Shown: piece after piece, positions 9,961-21,559 of the stretch
How the letters are laid out: every line of letters starts with the position of its first letter
Numbering within the stretch: position 1 is the first letter of the stretch
Source of the DNA: Hysterangium stoloniferum
Lineage: Eukaryota > Basidiomycota > Agaricomycetes > Hysterangiales > Hysterangiaceae
Reading direction: 5' to 3'
DNA length: 64,000 bases
NCBI GenBank assembly: GCA_015178975.1
Contig: WHVD01000126.1
Location: 1 to 64,000 of the forward strand
Program-made: the position numbers and the translations under genes
The notes under the pieces: model-generated
Seen by the model: only the letters and a program-made list of their open reading frames with translations
Database searches by the model: none
What the model was told of the DNA's origin: nothing

Positions 9961-12345
9961 AAGATAAGTGCTTATAGGGTGGAAACCAGGGCCTGGTGGG
10001 CACTTCCCAGTCCTAACAAGTACCAACATCAGATTTTTGCCACTGACTTTAGCAATTAACCCTAACTAGTGGAAGGGTGCTTAGGTTGGCCTGTTTTATT
10101 AAGCCACATTGCTCAATATACATTCACAAATAAAATCTGGGGAGATTTTCAATATAAAGCACTATCAGACAAATGTGGATTCAATAAAGACAATGGCAGT
10201 AGAATATTGGCCCACATGGTAGCATGAGACAACAGTCTGGTCAAGTGTGCTGCTGGCAACCAGCTCAGGAAGGTAGTATTTCCAATGTTGGGCAGTGTGT
10301 ATTATTGATGTTCTGCACTTTGAAGTTCACAAAAACAAAGTCAACTTGAATACCTTGTTAATTTCATACTCCTACTCCTAGCTACACAAGGTATAATTTA
10401 TCTTCTACATTGTACTAGCACTCTCAGGTCTTCTGGGAGCTAGCACCTATCCTCTACAGCGAAAAAAGGGACCAGATCATGGCCGGCAGCTCCAGCGGCT
10501 AAACCACTTTACTGATGCACTTGGTCTGGTGGAAACATTAAGCTGATAAATCCTGCCTTGGCAGGGGCATCGACGATGGACGGGAAGAGTGTACTATTGC
10601 GACCTTCGGAATGAGGGGCGTCCCAAAATGGCGACAAGTTTGCGCTCGCCGCTGCTCGAACGCCTGGCGCCCTATTGGAGCGTTTGTCAAGTCCCCGCCC
10701 AGAATGCTGGTAACGCTGGCCAGCAGTATGTAGTGCCTTTGCTTCTCTCAGGCTGAAGACACTGCCAAGTGAAATGTCAATCACGGTTTAATCATGTACG
10801 TTTGATTGCATCGTTTTCTCACTTTCGGTATAACATGGGTAGGCGTTCGGGTCCGCTGCCTTGGTTCAGTTACAGTTTGTGAGACTCACTGCTGGCTGCA
10901 AGGGGCCATTGCTGTCCTAAGTGAAACCGGATATCTGTCTCTAGAATCAAATAAATGCTATATCATGATGAGGCTTCCCGGTTTCACCCATGCATACGAC
11001 GTACGCATTACGATAAATGACTCCTATCATATGCTACGTCTGCCGACCACCTGCGGACTGCCGGGTTGGTGTTGTGGCCCAAAATTGTCAAGTTCGTTCC
11101 CTCCCCGCAGATCTTAGATATCGACTGGTATCGGTTGACGTCCACTTTGGGTAAGATATATTGTCCCGAAATTTGGTAATTTAATCTCGCAGATTGGATC
11201 AGAAAATAAAAAGGGAAAAACGGTGAGTATTTCATCCGAGGGTTATTTGTTGCAAGGACCTACCTTCGATATAATGCGGTATGTGAAGAGCGGGGGCACC
11301 ATAACCGCTGTAGTCCGTGGTGATTCGGCAATGCTTTGTTAAGGGTCTTCCGATCTTATTTTCATCCCGTAGACCTACTCACACGTTGCCTAAATGCCTT
11401 ACTTTTCCACCCCTTCCTCAGGGCTGCCATTACCCGTGCCTATAGCCGCTCGTCCCAGAATTTTACTTGAAAAAAAAGGGGTCAAAAGAAATACCAATAT
11501 TGTCGTTATTCCTTTTTTGGTCAGAGAAACACTAATAATACCCGTCCTTGCCTGTTTCTCATGTTTATTACCATCCGCAGTAGTGAGAATGGCGCATGTA
11601 CTGCGCAGTATCTGTGTTTGTTCGGCAGTCATTGCATTATTAAATTCGTGCCCGGGTTCATGGTCGCCCTCCTCCAAGCCCGACATTGTGGTGGTCATCG
11701 TAACGCCCAATCGCGTGTGCTGACACTAGCCAATCACAACACATGCCTATGTAAAACCCAGAAGACTGGTACGCGACGATCATACGTTTATTTCGACCTC
11801 AGTATCACTAACCTGGAACATAGACATCCGGAAAGCTCAGAGATATTGCAACCGCTTTCCCAACCGTGTTACTTGAACCTTATGATGATTTCACAAAAAA
11901 AATCCCACGATAAGACTTGGGTTTTACTGCGCCTGTAACTTCACATGGCTATCCACTTGATCGGTGTGCGCGTCTGCTTCAGAGGACCGTATAGTTAATC
12001 CTTAATTTTCAATGGTGAACCCGGCCAATGTCAACCAAAGCGTTGGCCTCTCTCATCGTGTCCGGTATTTCAAAACATGGACATATATAGCTTGAACAAT
12101 ATGTGAGCAGAAACCAAGATAAATAAGCAATTGGGGACAGGCCAGAGCGCCCAATTGTAAAAAGCAATTGCAATGGGTCGATTACAAACGATGCGTACAA
12201 TAGACCATGAAATTACAGAGCGCTGGTCTTGCAAAATAACAGATGGGAGAGATGTGCTATTTACATGTTGCTTGTTGTATAAGGTAAGCGGGATGCCGAT
12301 TCTTGCATTGCTGCGTGTTGTAGTAATTGATCTTTAAGTGCTTGG
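9961..12345. other. Gene-poor stretch
   Basis: Short ORFs exist on both strands (for example 10509-10784 and 11399-11710 on the minus strand), but none shows a recognisable domain, a convincing intron pattern or a supported start. Overlapping ORFs occur on opposite strands over 11394-11720 with no clue to favour either. I see no confident RNA gene. It borders the repeat graveyard on its left. Confidence 0.5.
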
Positions 12346-13321
12346 CTACTTGCGTCGCATGGAAATGACTTGCGAGGGCTTTGGTAACTGAGAATGCGCT
12401 TTATGCTTGGGCATAAATAGAGTTGACATAGGATCTTTCTTTGACGATCCGAACCCGCCCGGTGGAACTGCTCCAGTGGGCTTCGTGGTAGAGTTGGATG
12501 TCACAGGTTGCTCGGGATTGGCATCCAAATTGCGATTAGACGTTAATGACTTGTTCGGCGATGGGGGTTTCATAGACTTGGCAGGGGAAGTAGCTTGGAG
12601 TCCTGTGGTGGCGCGTGGCCTGATGGCTTTCACTGATAACGAAGGTATCGTAGGGGGTCCATATACTAGACGCTGAATCTTGATAGACTCTTTTCTGGTT
12701 TTTTCAAACAGGGTCTTGGGTCTACTTTGGCCAGAATTCACTGTAAAAATAATTCAGTTACTGTGGAATCCATGAAGTGATCACCACTTACTACGTGCCC
12801 TCTTGGCGGGGGGAAGTGCATCTGTGAATATAACTTGTCGATGTCTCTTCTCTTGATCCACTTCTTCGCGCCTTGTTCGAATGCGAGAGCCGACTTCTTC
12901 TAATCTTTCTTCCTCAGCCCTACGACATTCCTGGGTGAAGCATATCGATTAGTATGATCTAGAGCACTACGCAAATTACACACAAAATACAGCTTTCGCC
13001 AACAATCGGGTTCAGGGAATTCTCCACCTTCGTACTGCGCTTCAGACTTGCGGAAATCTCGAAAACAAAGGGCCTGCCACACAGCTGTTGAGAAATTAAT
13101 TAATAAGTGTTGATCTATATCATAGCAGGTGTGAAATACCTTGGTCTTCGAGCTCTAGATGCTGTTGCGAGGAATCAGCTTTCCAAGATAGCGGTGTACT
13201 CGTAATGGTGCCCTCAGACTTACTGGTGAATTCTTCTCGAGAGCCAAGAGTTGCTCTGCAGAACAACTGCGGAGGATAGGCTCTGATAGGGCATACGGAG
13301 TAGCTCCGAGACTAAGAATTA
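12346..13321 (-). CDS. ELA1: Elongin-A homologue (RNA polymerase II elongation factor subunit)
   Basis: Elongin A binds Elongin C through a BC-box-type N-terminus, acts in transcription elongation, and serves in ubiquitination of stalled RNA polymerase II. Five exons are supported: 13224-13321, a 22 bp exon 13140-13161, 12984-13084, 12792-12930 and 12346-12740. All junctions are GT-AG and in phase. The spliced protein reads LGATPYALSEPIL, SCSAEQLLALEKNSP, then HLELEDQAVWQALCFRDF, then CWRKLYF and a basic helix. It ends with PPAKRAR and RPKTLFEKTRKESIKIQ, a typical fungal Elongin-A tail, plus a Pro/Ser-rich end. The first exon (the part normally reading like PSLVxLCQRVA) was not located upstream of 13321, so the N-terminus, about 30-40 residues, is missing from this model. 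The identification is firm. Confidence 0.85.
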
Positions 13322-13747
13322 CTACCCAAAAATAAGATTAGTGAACTGATATGAACTGAGATATATGAGTGAAAGTGTCCCACAGTCAAGATGTGAGTTA
13401 ATGTCTGATTTGGAGGATTGGTAAGATTAGACGGTGAGTGAAGGCATGCTCGTACATCTATAACAGTAGTGAGAAAGGGGATGGACTCTACTAGGCTGAT
13501 TCGCCTCGCGTAAGGGCATCTGCAGTGAGTCTGACGAGGACAACTATGGCAGGTTCAAGAGGTGTAAGCGCCGTTGGTCGGCCTTTTAATCTTAATTACA
13601 CATTGAGGAAATTGCTGTACGATGCACATCTACCACTAGTAAGAATTGCTATCCTACTTATTAGTGGTATTTCCGCATGCTCTCAGTTCTGGGGAAAAGA
13701 CAGTCTTCAATAACTAGCGGGGATTTAGATATAATATTCTGAGCTTC

Positions 13748-14543
13748 TCATCGCTTCCCAGTAATTTTTAGACATCCGTTGATACCGAAACTACGAGTTT
13801 GTCGAATCTTCACCAAATACTTTGAATATCTAGCACCCCAAACTTGGAAGAGCTTATGAAGGGCAGGTGTGATTCCCACGTTAACGTTCTTCCGTTCAAT
13901 CCGAACTTCCAAGTTCACCAGTGATCGGAACAAGCGAAGGTTATCATTTTGTATGAGGGCACAATCATAAACAGCGACAACCAACCTCTTTACGGATCGT
14001 GATGAACCGCTTCGCTTATGCCAACTGGCGATGCTGCGGGTAATATTGTTGGGATAATAACTACATCCTTGTCCGATCACGATGTCGTCATGAAATAGGT
14101 AGTTTTCACATAATATTGTCACATGTGAAAGTTGGGTGTGTTGTGAGCGTTGGCTGCCACGGAAGTACACGACAGTTATAAAATGCGGATTACAGTAACG
14201 TGGTGCATCAGTAAAATGGCTTAAGGGCTGGGAGGAAGTACCCCCATTTTGAATGCTCCAGGTTGCTCCAGATGCTCTAGAATGTCCAGGAGCCTCCTAT
14301 GAACGGGGGGCTGTCGGGATCAAAAACCAATTTATTGATGTCCGACGCGCGTCGTTGCATCATTAGCGAATCATCCCGAAATTTTGCAATAGACGCAAAC
14401 TTGAAAACCATTCGCACCCACCTGTACAGGCTTATTCCAAAACCCCACACCGCGCCAAATGAGCCATCGATATACCGAGCCAACCGATCGGCAAAGACCA
14501 GGTGAGTCGTGGGAATCGGACGAGTCCCATAAGCTTCAATCAC
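13748..14543 (-). CDS. F-box/LRR-like hypothetical protein, possibly a relic
   Basis: Two open blocks can be linked: 14277-14543 (with FGAVWGFGISLYRWV, RASDINKLVFDPDSPPF) and an exon from about 14230 to 13748 (with PLSHFTDAPRY, SVKRLVVAVYDCALIQ, LFRSLVNLEVRIERKN). The layout, a tryptophan-containing segment, a KLVFDPD-like strand and later LxxLxxLxV text, resembles the many lineage-specific F-box proteins of mushrooms. No F-box itself is visible and the N-terminus is missing. The weak upstream frame at 14760-14920 could be its decayed start. Function and intactness are uncertain. Confidence 0.3.
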
Positions 14544-15211
14544 TGGGGCTGCTGTGCTACACGGCTCTAGAGATTACCGAAACAGGGTAAGAGAAGGGTG
14601 CTCATCCGGCAAGAGTAAACCAATGACATTTGGACGAGAAGTCTATCATATGCATATGAGGAGTCGCACATTCATGATCCATACGGTGCGCCAACGACGC
14701 ACAGACTCTGGCTTTAAGGAACACAGTGACACCTCCAAGAGCTCAGCATGATTTACGTCCAAGATATCGGATCTGCCCGAAATATCATAGATAATTGCTT
14801 TCCAGGAGTGATCGGGACTTGCCAACTTTAGGATGCAAAGGAGCCGCTTCGCTCACCAAGTAAATCTTGATATCTCAATCTCAGCATACAGACCACATTA
14901 GGCTTCTTTCTATGCTCCTGAACTTGTCACGAAGCGCTCAGCCACTCCAATACCCACGGGTTATGTAGACCGTCAGCCGCTAAGAGTTATCAAGCTATAA
15001 GACTAGAAATGGTCTCTTCCAAAATGAGATATCGCCCAGTTCATTCCGTTAAGAAGGATAACTATCTTTGACTTAGCTCTTCAACCCCCGCCACGTGAAG
15101 TCTCAGTGACAGAACGCTGCCCAGGACGCATAAAGAGAGGTCGAGATCATAGGTACACTCACACTACAACCGCAGTCCAACTGTTCCCCAACTCTCAATT
15201 AATCCATCATA
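14544..15211. other. Intergenic, possible decayed exon
   Basis: On the minus strand, around 14700-14830, a short open stretch reads SWKAIIYDISGRSD and ELLEVSLCSLKPESVRRW, bounded by stops. It may belong to the F-box-like gene to its left. The remainder is the upstream region of the WOPR gene. No other feature is visible. Confidence 0.35.
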
Positions 15212-16111
15212 ATGTTCTTTGCGCCAGTCCAGGATCTACAGCGTCCGACACATCCACATTTACACATCCGAGATGTTCACGACGCTTTGATCGTTCTTGA
15301 AGCTGTGAGGCGAGGCATTCTCCAGCCTGTGGGACGTCGTCTCAATGAAGGGGAAAGAAGTATGTTTATACGATCGGGGGCGGTGTTCGTTTGGGAGGAA
15401 ACTGATGACGAACATGGATTGAAACGTTGGACCGATGGAAGATTCTGGTCGCAATCACGAGCCAGAGAATCATTCCTGTTTTACGAGGTAAGCAACAAGG
15501 CTTTTATGCAAACGTTCTGCCTTTTAATGTACCCTTTAGGAGAAAATAACAGCAAGATCACCGTGAGCATACTCTTTTCAATAATTGTTTTGATTTTACT
15601 CAATTCCACCGTCCATCCCCCCAGAATGAACGCAACAAGTTCATATCGATTTGTTGATTCTTCATCTCATGGATCTTCGCGTCCAACATCGAGGTCGCAA
15701 GCAACCACACATAAAGGGCCTGTAGGTCTCATGAAGCAAGCATATTCCGCGTGGATAACCGACCCGAGAACAACAAGAAAGAAAAAATGGCATATAACGG
15801 CATATTTCACTCGGAATGACTTAGTAGGCCTACCGACACCAGCTGAAGATCCAAGTTTATATCATGTTTCGATTCCAACAGGGATTTATACGTGCAGCAA
15901 ATCGAGAACGCGGTTTCCAGCGCCAGAAGATACAGAAAATGGCAAGCATAGCCAGAGCAAACAGAAGTTGGCATTAACACAACAACAAACTCCTTATTAT
16001 TATTCGTCGGCGTCAATATCTTTAGCATCGTCAGCACCACCAAATTATAATGGAAGATATCCAGAGGATCAGCGGCTAATAGGGATGTTAAACTCACAGC
16101 ACATAATGTAA
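15212..16111 (+). CDS. Gti1/Pac2 family (WOPR-domain) transcription factor
   Basis: WOPR proteins bind DNA and control morphological and metabolic switches in fungi. Three exons: 15212-15487, a 23 bp exon 15540-15562 and 15625-16111, giving 261 residues; both introns are GT-AG. Reading straight through is also open but would insert a hydrophobic non-family segment. The first WOPR half shows RDVHDALIVLEAVRRG, RRLNEGERSMFIRSGAVFVW and LKRWTDGRFWSQSR. The second shows LMKQAYSAWI and KWHITAYFTRNDLVGLPTP, ending with the PxxDPxL-type strand. The C-terminus is Ser/Gln/Tyr-rich. The protein is short for the family, many members being 300-900 residues. The start chosen is the only ATG shortly before the domain. 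Confidence 0.9.
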   Translation: MFFAPVQDLQRPTHPHLHIRDVHDALIVLEAVRRGILQPVGRRLNEGERSMFIRSGAVFVWEETDDEHGLKRWTDGRFWSQSRARESFLFYEVSNKAFMQTFCLLMYPLGENNSKITVSILFSIIVLILLNSTVHPPRMNATSSYRFVDSSSHGSSRPTSRSQATTHKGPVGLMKQAYSAWITDPRTTRKKKWHITAYFTRNDLVGLPTPAEDPSLYHVSIPTGIYTCSKSRTRFPAPEDTENGKHSQSKQKLALTQQQTPYYYSSASISLASSAPPNYNGRYPEDQRLIGMLNSQHIM

Positions 16112-16280
16112 ATGGGTGTTCGCAGAAGGAGGAGGGTGTAGATTAGTTTCGATAAGGACGTTTTGAGTTTATGAATTGTAACATCTACCCTAAAAGAGCC
16201 ACAGAAAAAGCGATACAGTACGAAAATGATTAAAACGGTAAACATACATATGGCTGCAGCCTGACTGACTCGTTACCAAT

Positions 16281-16942
16281 TCATTCATCGTCAGAGTCCC
16301 CATCCGCCTCGCGTCCTTTCTCATGAGCATTCAGTGCGCCCACCAAATCATTTTCGCCACCTTTCTGAGCAACAATTCGTTGACCTAATGAACATTTTAG
16401 TCCCATCTATACAATCCCACCAGATATAAAACTGCTCACGTATTAAAGTGTGAATCGCCTCCGTGGTCTTCCGTTCAAGTTTGGCTAATTTACGTTCCAT
16501 TTCCCGCTTCAAGTCCCAGTTAGGCCTTTTAGGTGCTATATTCAAAAGATCCTAAAAGACAATCGTGTCAAAAGACAGCTTTATAAACGGCCATACACAG
16601 GCAGGGAGGAATAATACGTACTAGCTCCTGTTCTCGCCTTTCGGCGTCTTCAACAATGATCTGTTCCGCTAAACCTTCAACATTCTTTTCAACAGTATCT
16701 TCTTGCACTTCCGATGGAATATGCTTGCGTAAAGTACGTGTCTCAGGATCGAAGTTACGTTGTTTGAGGCGTACACCCCCTGATTGTCTAAATCATGTAT
16801 TAAGCTAATCTGCACATTCCGATGAGTATACACAGGTTACTCACTCATTTTCTACCCCATCCGTCTCAATCTCGCCTGCTTTTCTCTTCCGCAGAGCAAG
16901 CAGACGTTCTTTGCGTGAAAAGGCTGCCTCAGTAAGAGACAT
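16281..16942 (-). CDS. cwf18: Cwf18/CCDC12 pre-mRNA splicing factor
   Basis: A small component of the active spliceosome (complexes purified with Prp19/Cdc5). Four exons: 16845-16942, 16622-16787, 16440-16551 and 16281-16384, all GT-AG and in phase, give 159 residues. The N-terminus (SLTEAAFSRKERLLALRKRK), the middle (GGVRLKQRNFDPE) and the diagnostic block PKRPNWDLKREMERKLAKL, then ERKTTEAIHTLIRQRI, fit the family along its whole length. The acidic tail ends SDDE. Its ATG lies only 47 bp from that of GUF1 on the other strand, so both must share a very short promoter. Confidence 0.92.
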
Positions 16943-16989
16943 CTTTGCTCAAGTCGGAGTTTAAAGCCATACCGTTTTTGAACAACGGG
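16943..16989. promoter_or_regulatory. 47 bp divergent intergenic spacer between cwf18 and GUF1
   Basis: The two start codons (16942 minus, 16990 plus) are separated by 47 bp. Transcription starts of both genes must therefore lie in this spacer or inside the opposite gene. No TATA-like element is apparent. Confidence 0.6.
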
Positions 16990-19900
16990 ATGCACATCCG
17001 ACTTTGTCAAAGCTGTCGACCATGCCATTTACCCAACCGTCTATATCAAACACTTAAAATATCACACCGTTCAGATGCTGCCCGTCTTTTCAGCGGGACA
17101 ATTCAGCCAAGTTCCCCTGTTTCTCCTCCACGCATGGAGGATTTTTCTTGTGACACAATTCGGTAACAGTCACACCAGTTTTTCTCTTCCTTTTCGTTAA
17201 TAAATATTGTACCGCTATATTTATGACAGGAATTTCTCTATAATAGCCCATATAGGTCGATTAAATTTTATTCTGTGATCACATTATTATTTACGAGAAT
17301 TAGATCATGGCAAATCCACATTGGCTGATCGGTAGGTCTGAATGCCGCACATTTTATCGAAATTATTCCTATTTTCTTTCATTCTCCTTAGTCTCCTTGA
17401 GGTATGTACCTACTGTTTAAATTAATCCATGGACCATGATATCCGTTCAGTTAACCAACACCATCGAACGAAAAGAATCCGGAAGCAATAAACAAGTCCT
17501 CGACAAATTGAAAGTAGAGAGAGAAAGAGGCATCACAGGTTTTTGACTATTATTACTTGTCTAATTATCCATTTAATGACTCCAGTTTTTTCCAGTCAAA
17601 GCCCAGACTGCCAGGTACCGAAGCGGATCGATAATGTGCCTACATTTTTCTCATGTCTCCTGCGTTTAGCATGTTTTACACCCATCACGGCCGGACATAC
17701 CTACTCAATTTAATTGACACCCCTGGCGAGTAAAGCGATATGTAGCACTTTTCGCTGTTTCTAACATCGCATTAGGGCATGTGGACTTCGCTTGGGAGGT
17801 CTCACGAAGTCTGGCAGCCTGTCAAGGAGCCTTGTTACTTGTGGATGCTTCGCAAGGCATACAAGCCCAGACTATTTCAGTATTTCATATCGCACAAGAA
17901 AGAGGACTGAAGATTATACCGATTCTTAACAAGGCATTTCTTTCACGCTTGATCTGTTATTCACAATTAATTTTGCTCGGGATGATAAGATTGATCTACC
18001 CGCATCTGATGTCCCTCGTGTTACAGATCAAATGCAATCCGCATTTGGCACATTGCCTGAGGACATTTTGCTGATATCTGCGAAAGCCGGTCTAGGAGTT
18101 CCAGACGTTCTGAAGGCAATTACTGAACGTATACCACCCCCTACTGGAAACCCGTCAGACCCCTTCAAAGCACTACTTTTTGATTCCTCGTGAGAATAAC
18201 CTATAATATGCTTCTTTCCCTGACTCCCTTCAGATATGACCGATTTCGTGGTGTGGTCTCGTTAATTAATCTCAAAGGAGGTACATTATGCAAAGGTTCG
18301 ATATTACACGTGTACCCATTTCGCGTTCTGTTACTCAGCATTAATTAGGAGATAAGATCCAGTCATACCATACTCGAAAAAAATATGAGGTAATGGATGT
18401 AGGTATTATGCATCCGGAAGAGGTATCTACTTCACGCCTACATACAGGGCAAGTCGGATATGTTGGTCTGTATGATTCTCCGTCGAATAATTCATTCGAA
18501 ATAAATTTATCTCGAATTCTTTGTAGCTTGCAATATGAAGCAGCATGCAGAGGGTATGAACTCATTGCTTTCGTTATGATCAATCTCTCACGCAAATGTC
18601 CAGCTCATATCGGAGACACCTTTCACCGCGTGGGTGAAACAGTAGAACCCCTCCCAGGCTTCACACCTACCAAAGCCATGGTCTGTTTCTATCTTCACAC
18701 ATACAGAAAGATGTCTTATTTCCTTATGCAGGTTTTTGCTGGTGTTTACCCTGTGGACTCGAGCGACTTTCCGAAGCTTGAAGAATCTATTCAAAGGGTA
18801 TGGTTATCTCAATAGACCGTTATCTCCTAACACAGGCTCGACGTATGCCACAGTTAACATTGACGGATCGCTCTGTGACTGTTCAACGAGATTCTTCAAC
18901 AGCCTTAGGCCAAGGTTTACGATTAGGGTTTTTTGGAACCCTCCACATGGTTTGTAGTTGTTGTTATGATGTGGACCTCTTTTCAGTTTTAGTAGGACGT
19001 ATTTCGACAACGTCTGGAAGATGAATACAACGCCAATATCATTATAACTGCTCCAACAGTCCCTTACAAAAGTAAGTCGCTAATGGCATTGTTAGCCGGG
19101 CCAAAGTATAATATCTATTTCCTATAGTTATCTACAAAGATAGAACTCAAATTGTCAGCAACCCGACAGATTTCCCAGACGTCGAAGATACTAGAATGCA
19201 TGTTGTCGAAGTACAAGAACCTATGGTAAAAGCTTCGATTATCGTGCCTGAGGGTAATCCAATTATTTCTCCTTGTAAGGGGGACAGATTTGATAACCAC
19301 GTATAGAATACCTTGGTGAAATGATTGATCTATGCACATTACACAGGGCTGAGGAACTTGAGCACAAGTTTTTGGATATATCGGACACTTCACCTCGCTT
19401 AATCATTACCTGCACTATTCCCCTCAGTGAGATCGTATCGGACTTTTTTGACCGGCTCAAATCGAGAAGTTCTGGATTTGCCAGTTTCGAGTTGAGTATC
19501 GGCTTATGTGTGAAAACCATAGAACTTCTCATCAGCATACTTTTCCAGCTATGAGGATGCTGGCTACAAGAAAAGCAAACTCGCCAAGGTAGGGGAGTAT
19601 ATATTTCTGGACGTAGACTCATTGTTATTCTCAGATGTCCTTCCTTTTAAATCATAAAGCTGTTGACGCTTTAGCTCTGGTCGTCCATACCTCTGCCGCA
19701 GCCAGCATCGGCCAGGCATGGGTCAAAAAACTGAGTATGGTCATCTATTTTTGTTTTTTATGTCAATTCTAACACAGGCCCAAGTGAACGTGATACCGAG
19801 GCAACTCTTCGAACTTCCCATTCAAGCAGCCATCGGGAAGAAAGTCGTGGCTCGAGGTAATCTCTCTGCGCTACGGAAAGATGTCACTGCAGGTCTGTAT

Positions 19901-20096
19901 GGTGGGCACTACGAGCGAAAGATGAAACACCTCGAGAATCAGAAGGTACGTCTGGGTGGAAAACATCACACTGATGGCACCGCTGATCACCATACATCCG
20001 CTTTAGAAAAGCAAAAAGCGCATGAAACGAGTTGCGGGCAACATTGACCTGCCACAGGAAGCATTTTATGAGATATTGAGCTCCAAAAAGGCATAA
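16990..20096 (+). CDS. GUF1: GUF1, mitochondrial translation factor EF4/LepA-type GTPase
   Basis: GUF1 is a ribosome-dependent GTPase of mitochondria that back-translocates or remodels stalled ribosomes. The N-terminus is basic and Ser/Arg-rich without acidic residues for about 45 residues, as in a mitochondrial presequence. Family motifs across many small exons: [21 protein letters not shown] (split over three exons, one of 10 bp at 17392-17401), [75 protein letters not shown] and the LepA C-terminal block [18 protein letters not shown], then [17 protein letters not shown]. All junctions stay in phase. Two introns, starting at 17726 and 17934, need GC donors. The stop is TAA 20094-20096. A decayed copy of its last exons follows at 21560. 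Confidence 0.93.
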
Positions 20097-20783
20097 AGGC
20101 ATTATATTATGAGGATTAGTTATTGTGCTTTGTCATTATATTTCTTGATTAGATTGGTATGAGCGTGTGGTTAGGTAGTAGGAGATTGATGCTGCTTAAA
20201 AATCGCTGGAATGCGAATGGAATATTAAATGTCGACAAGAGATACAACATTTATTTGCCGTATGTTTTTATTTCTGGTTGCCTGTGACACAATTTGAATG
20301 TCAACTAGTATGCATCAGGGATTTGGAATAAAAACTATGGCAAGTAGGTTGGCTATACAGATTACCTGGACCGCCTAGACCATATAGTTACAATTAGTTT
20401 AGAAAGTTAATCTAGTATTGTTAGATGAAGTAGCTGGGCCGGCTATCTCGTCTGGAGGAGCTAGTGGATGGTTTACATAGTCAACGCCTTGCTACATAAC
20501 CAATTCCATAAGTACTTATGATCTCTGCTCCCGGAAGATCGCATAATCGCTAACTCTTTTCAGCTTATTCCAACCTACCTTCAGGATAAAGTCTTCAAGT
20601 ACCACACCGCCACCCACTCCCCATGATGGCTCCTCAGTTCGGTTCAGCCTGGTTGCCGGTTCAGTGTTTCCGAAGTCGGCCTCGGTCCGGTCCAAGGACC
20701 AGTTCAAGACCGGTACGGGTCCAAATCGAAAATAAGAAAACTTTAGGCAGAGTGTTTGAGTCAGTTAGAGACATTTCGAAGCA
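20097..20783. other. Intergenic between GUF1 and a hypothetical gene
   Basis: The first 110 bp is the GUF1 3' region that is also found at 21915-22065. Around 20640-20720 lies a stretch made of permuted GGTTC, GGTCC and ACCGG words, a composition common in dispersed repeats of mushrooms. A short minus-strand frame covers the same place but has no recognisable domain. Confidence 0.4.
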
Positions 20784-21381
20784 ATGTCCACCATCGATGA
20801 CGAGCCATCCCAAAACGCGATATCACACTACTTGGAATCCGATGATCCAAAACGCCTTCCGAAGAGTCCCCAGGGATACCACGGACAAAAGCATGTATTA
20901 CAGAGCGAGCCGTTCACATGCGTAACTACAGCCGAGCCGAGGGATTACACTTTTACTATCAGGTTTCTGTCAACGAGACCTCTGTCTGTGTTATTGAAGT
21001 GAAGGCCTAATTCCATATTAAACAGAACAGTTTGTGCCTCAAAGCGGATGAACAGATCCGGGAACGATGCAAGGAACTGTATTTGGACGAGCACCATCCC
21101 CTACATATCTCTTCTCCTGCTTGGGACGGAAATTTACAATTTACAGGGTGGACACTCAAACGGGGAACATACGCCCCCCCGAGCCCAGCACTTATGGAAT
21201 ACTAGTTCCCCCTAAGACAGGCTGGTGGCGTTGGGATATGCTACACCACAACGGAGAAGCTCGATTACACAATCTTGAGGATGCAGTGAAGGCCATGGCC
21301 GTCGAGATCCAAAGTAAATTCTCACTTGAAGCCGTTTCCTCGAACATGGAGGACAGTGACGCTGAACCCATGGAAGAATGA
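20784..21381 (+). CDS. Hypothetical protein, probably fragmented
   Basis: From an ATG at 20784 the frame reads MSTIDDEPSQNAISHYLESD. Later open blocks are SVNETSVCVIEVK, RERCKELYLDEHHPLH, PAWDGNLQFTGWTLKRG and, in another frame, TGWWRWDMLHHNGEARLHN, ending EPMEE at 21381. One 45 bp GT-AG intron (donor near 20922) is plausible. The next frame changes have no intron of sensible size, so the gene is either broken or mis-modelled. I do not recognise the family. It lies between GUF1 and the duplicated GUF1 tail, so it may have arrived with that rearrangement. Confidence 0.35.
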
Positions 21382-21559
21382 ACTTGGTGAGTTATTTCGT
21401 CCTTTGTAGCATATCCCATACTAATTTTCTGCCTTCTGGAAGCACTAAGTTTTCGCGTCATGTTGTTTGGCGTCCTTGGCCCTGTCCCGCTTTAGTACAT
21501 GTTGTATGCAAATTCCACTATAATAGATGTGCACCTTCTTGGTTTTCCCGGATAAAACG

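Noticed and set aside
11394..11723. Overlapping ORFs on both strands
   Set aside because: Neither has a domain, a supported start or a splice pattern; low-evidence open frames.
15488..15624. WOPR gene read as a single uninterrupted ORF of 299 residues
   Set aside because: The open read-through inserts a hydrophobic segment in the middle of the domain; two GT-AG introns remove it and restore family text.
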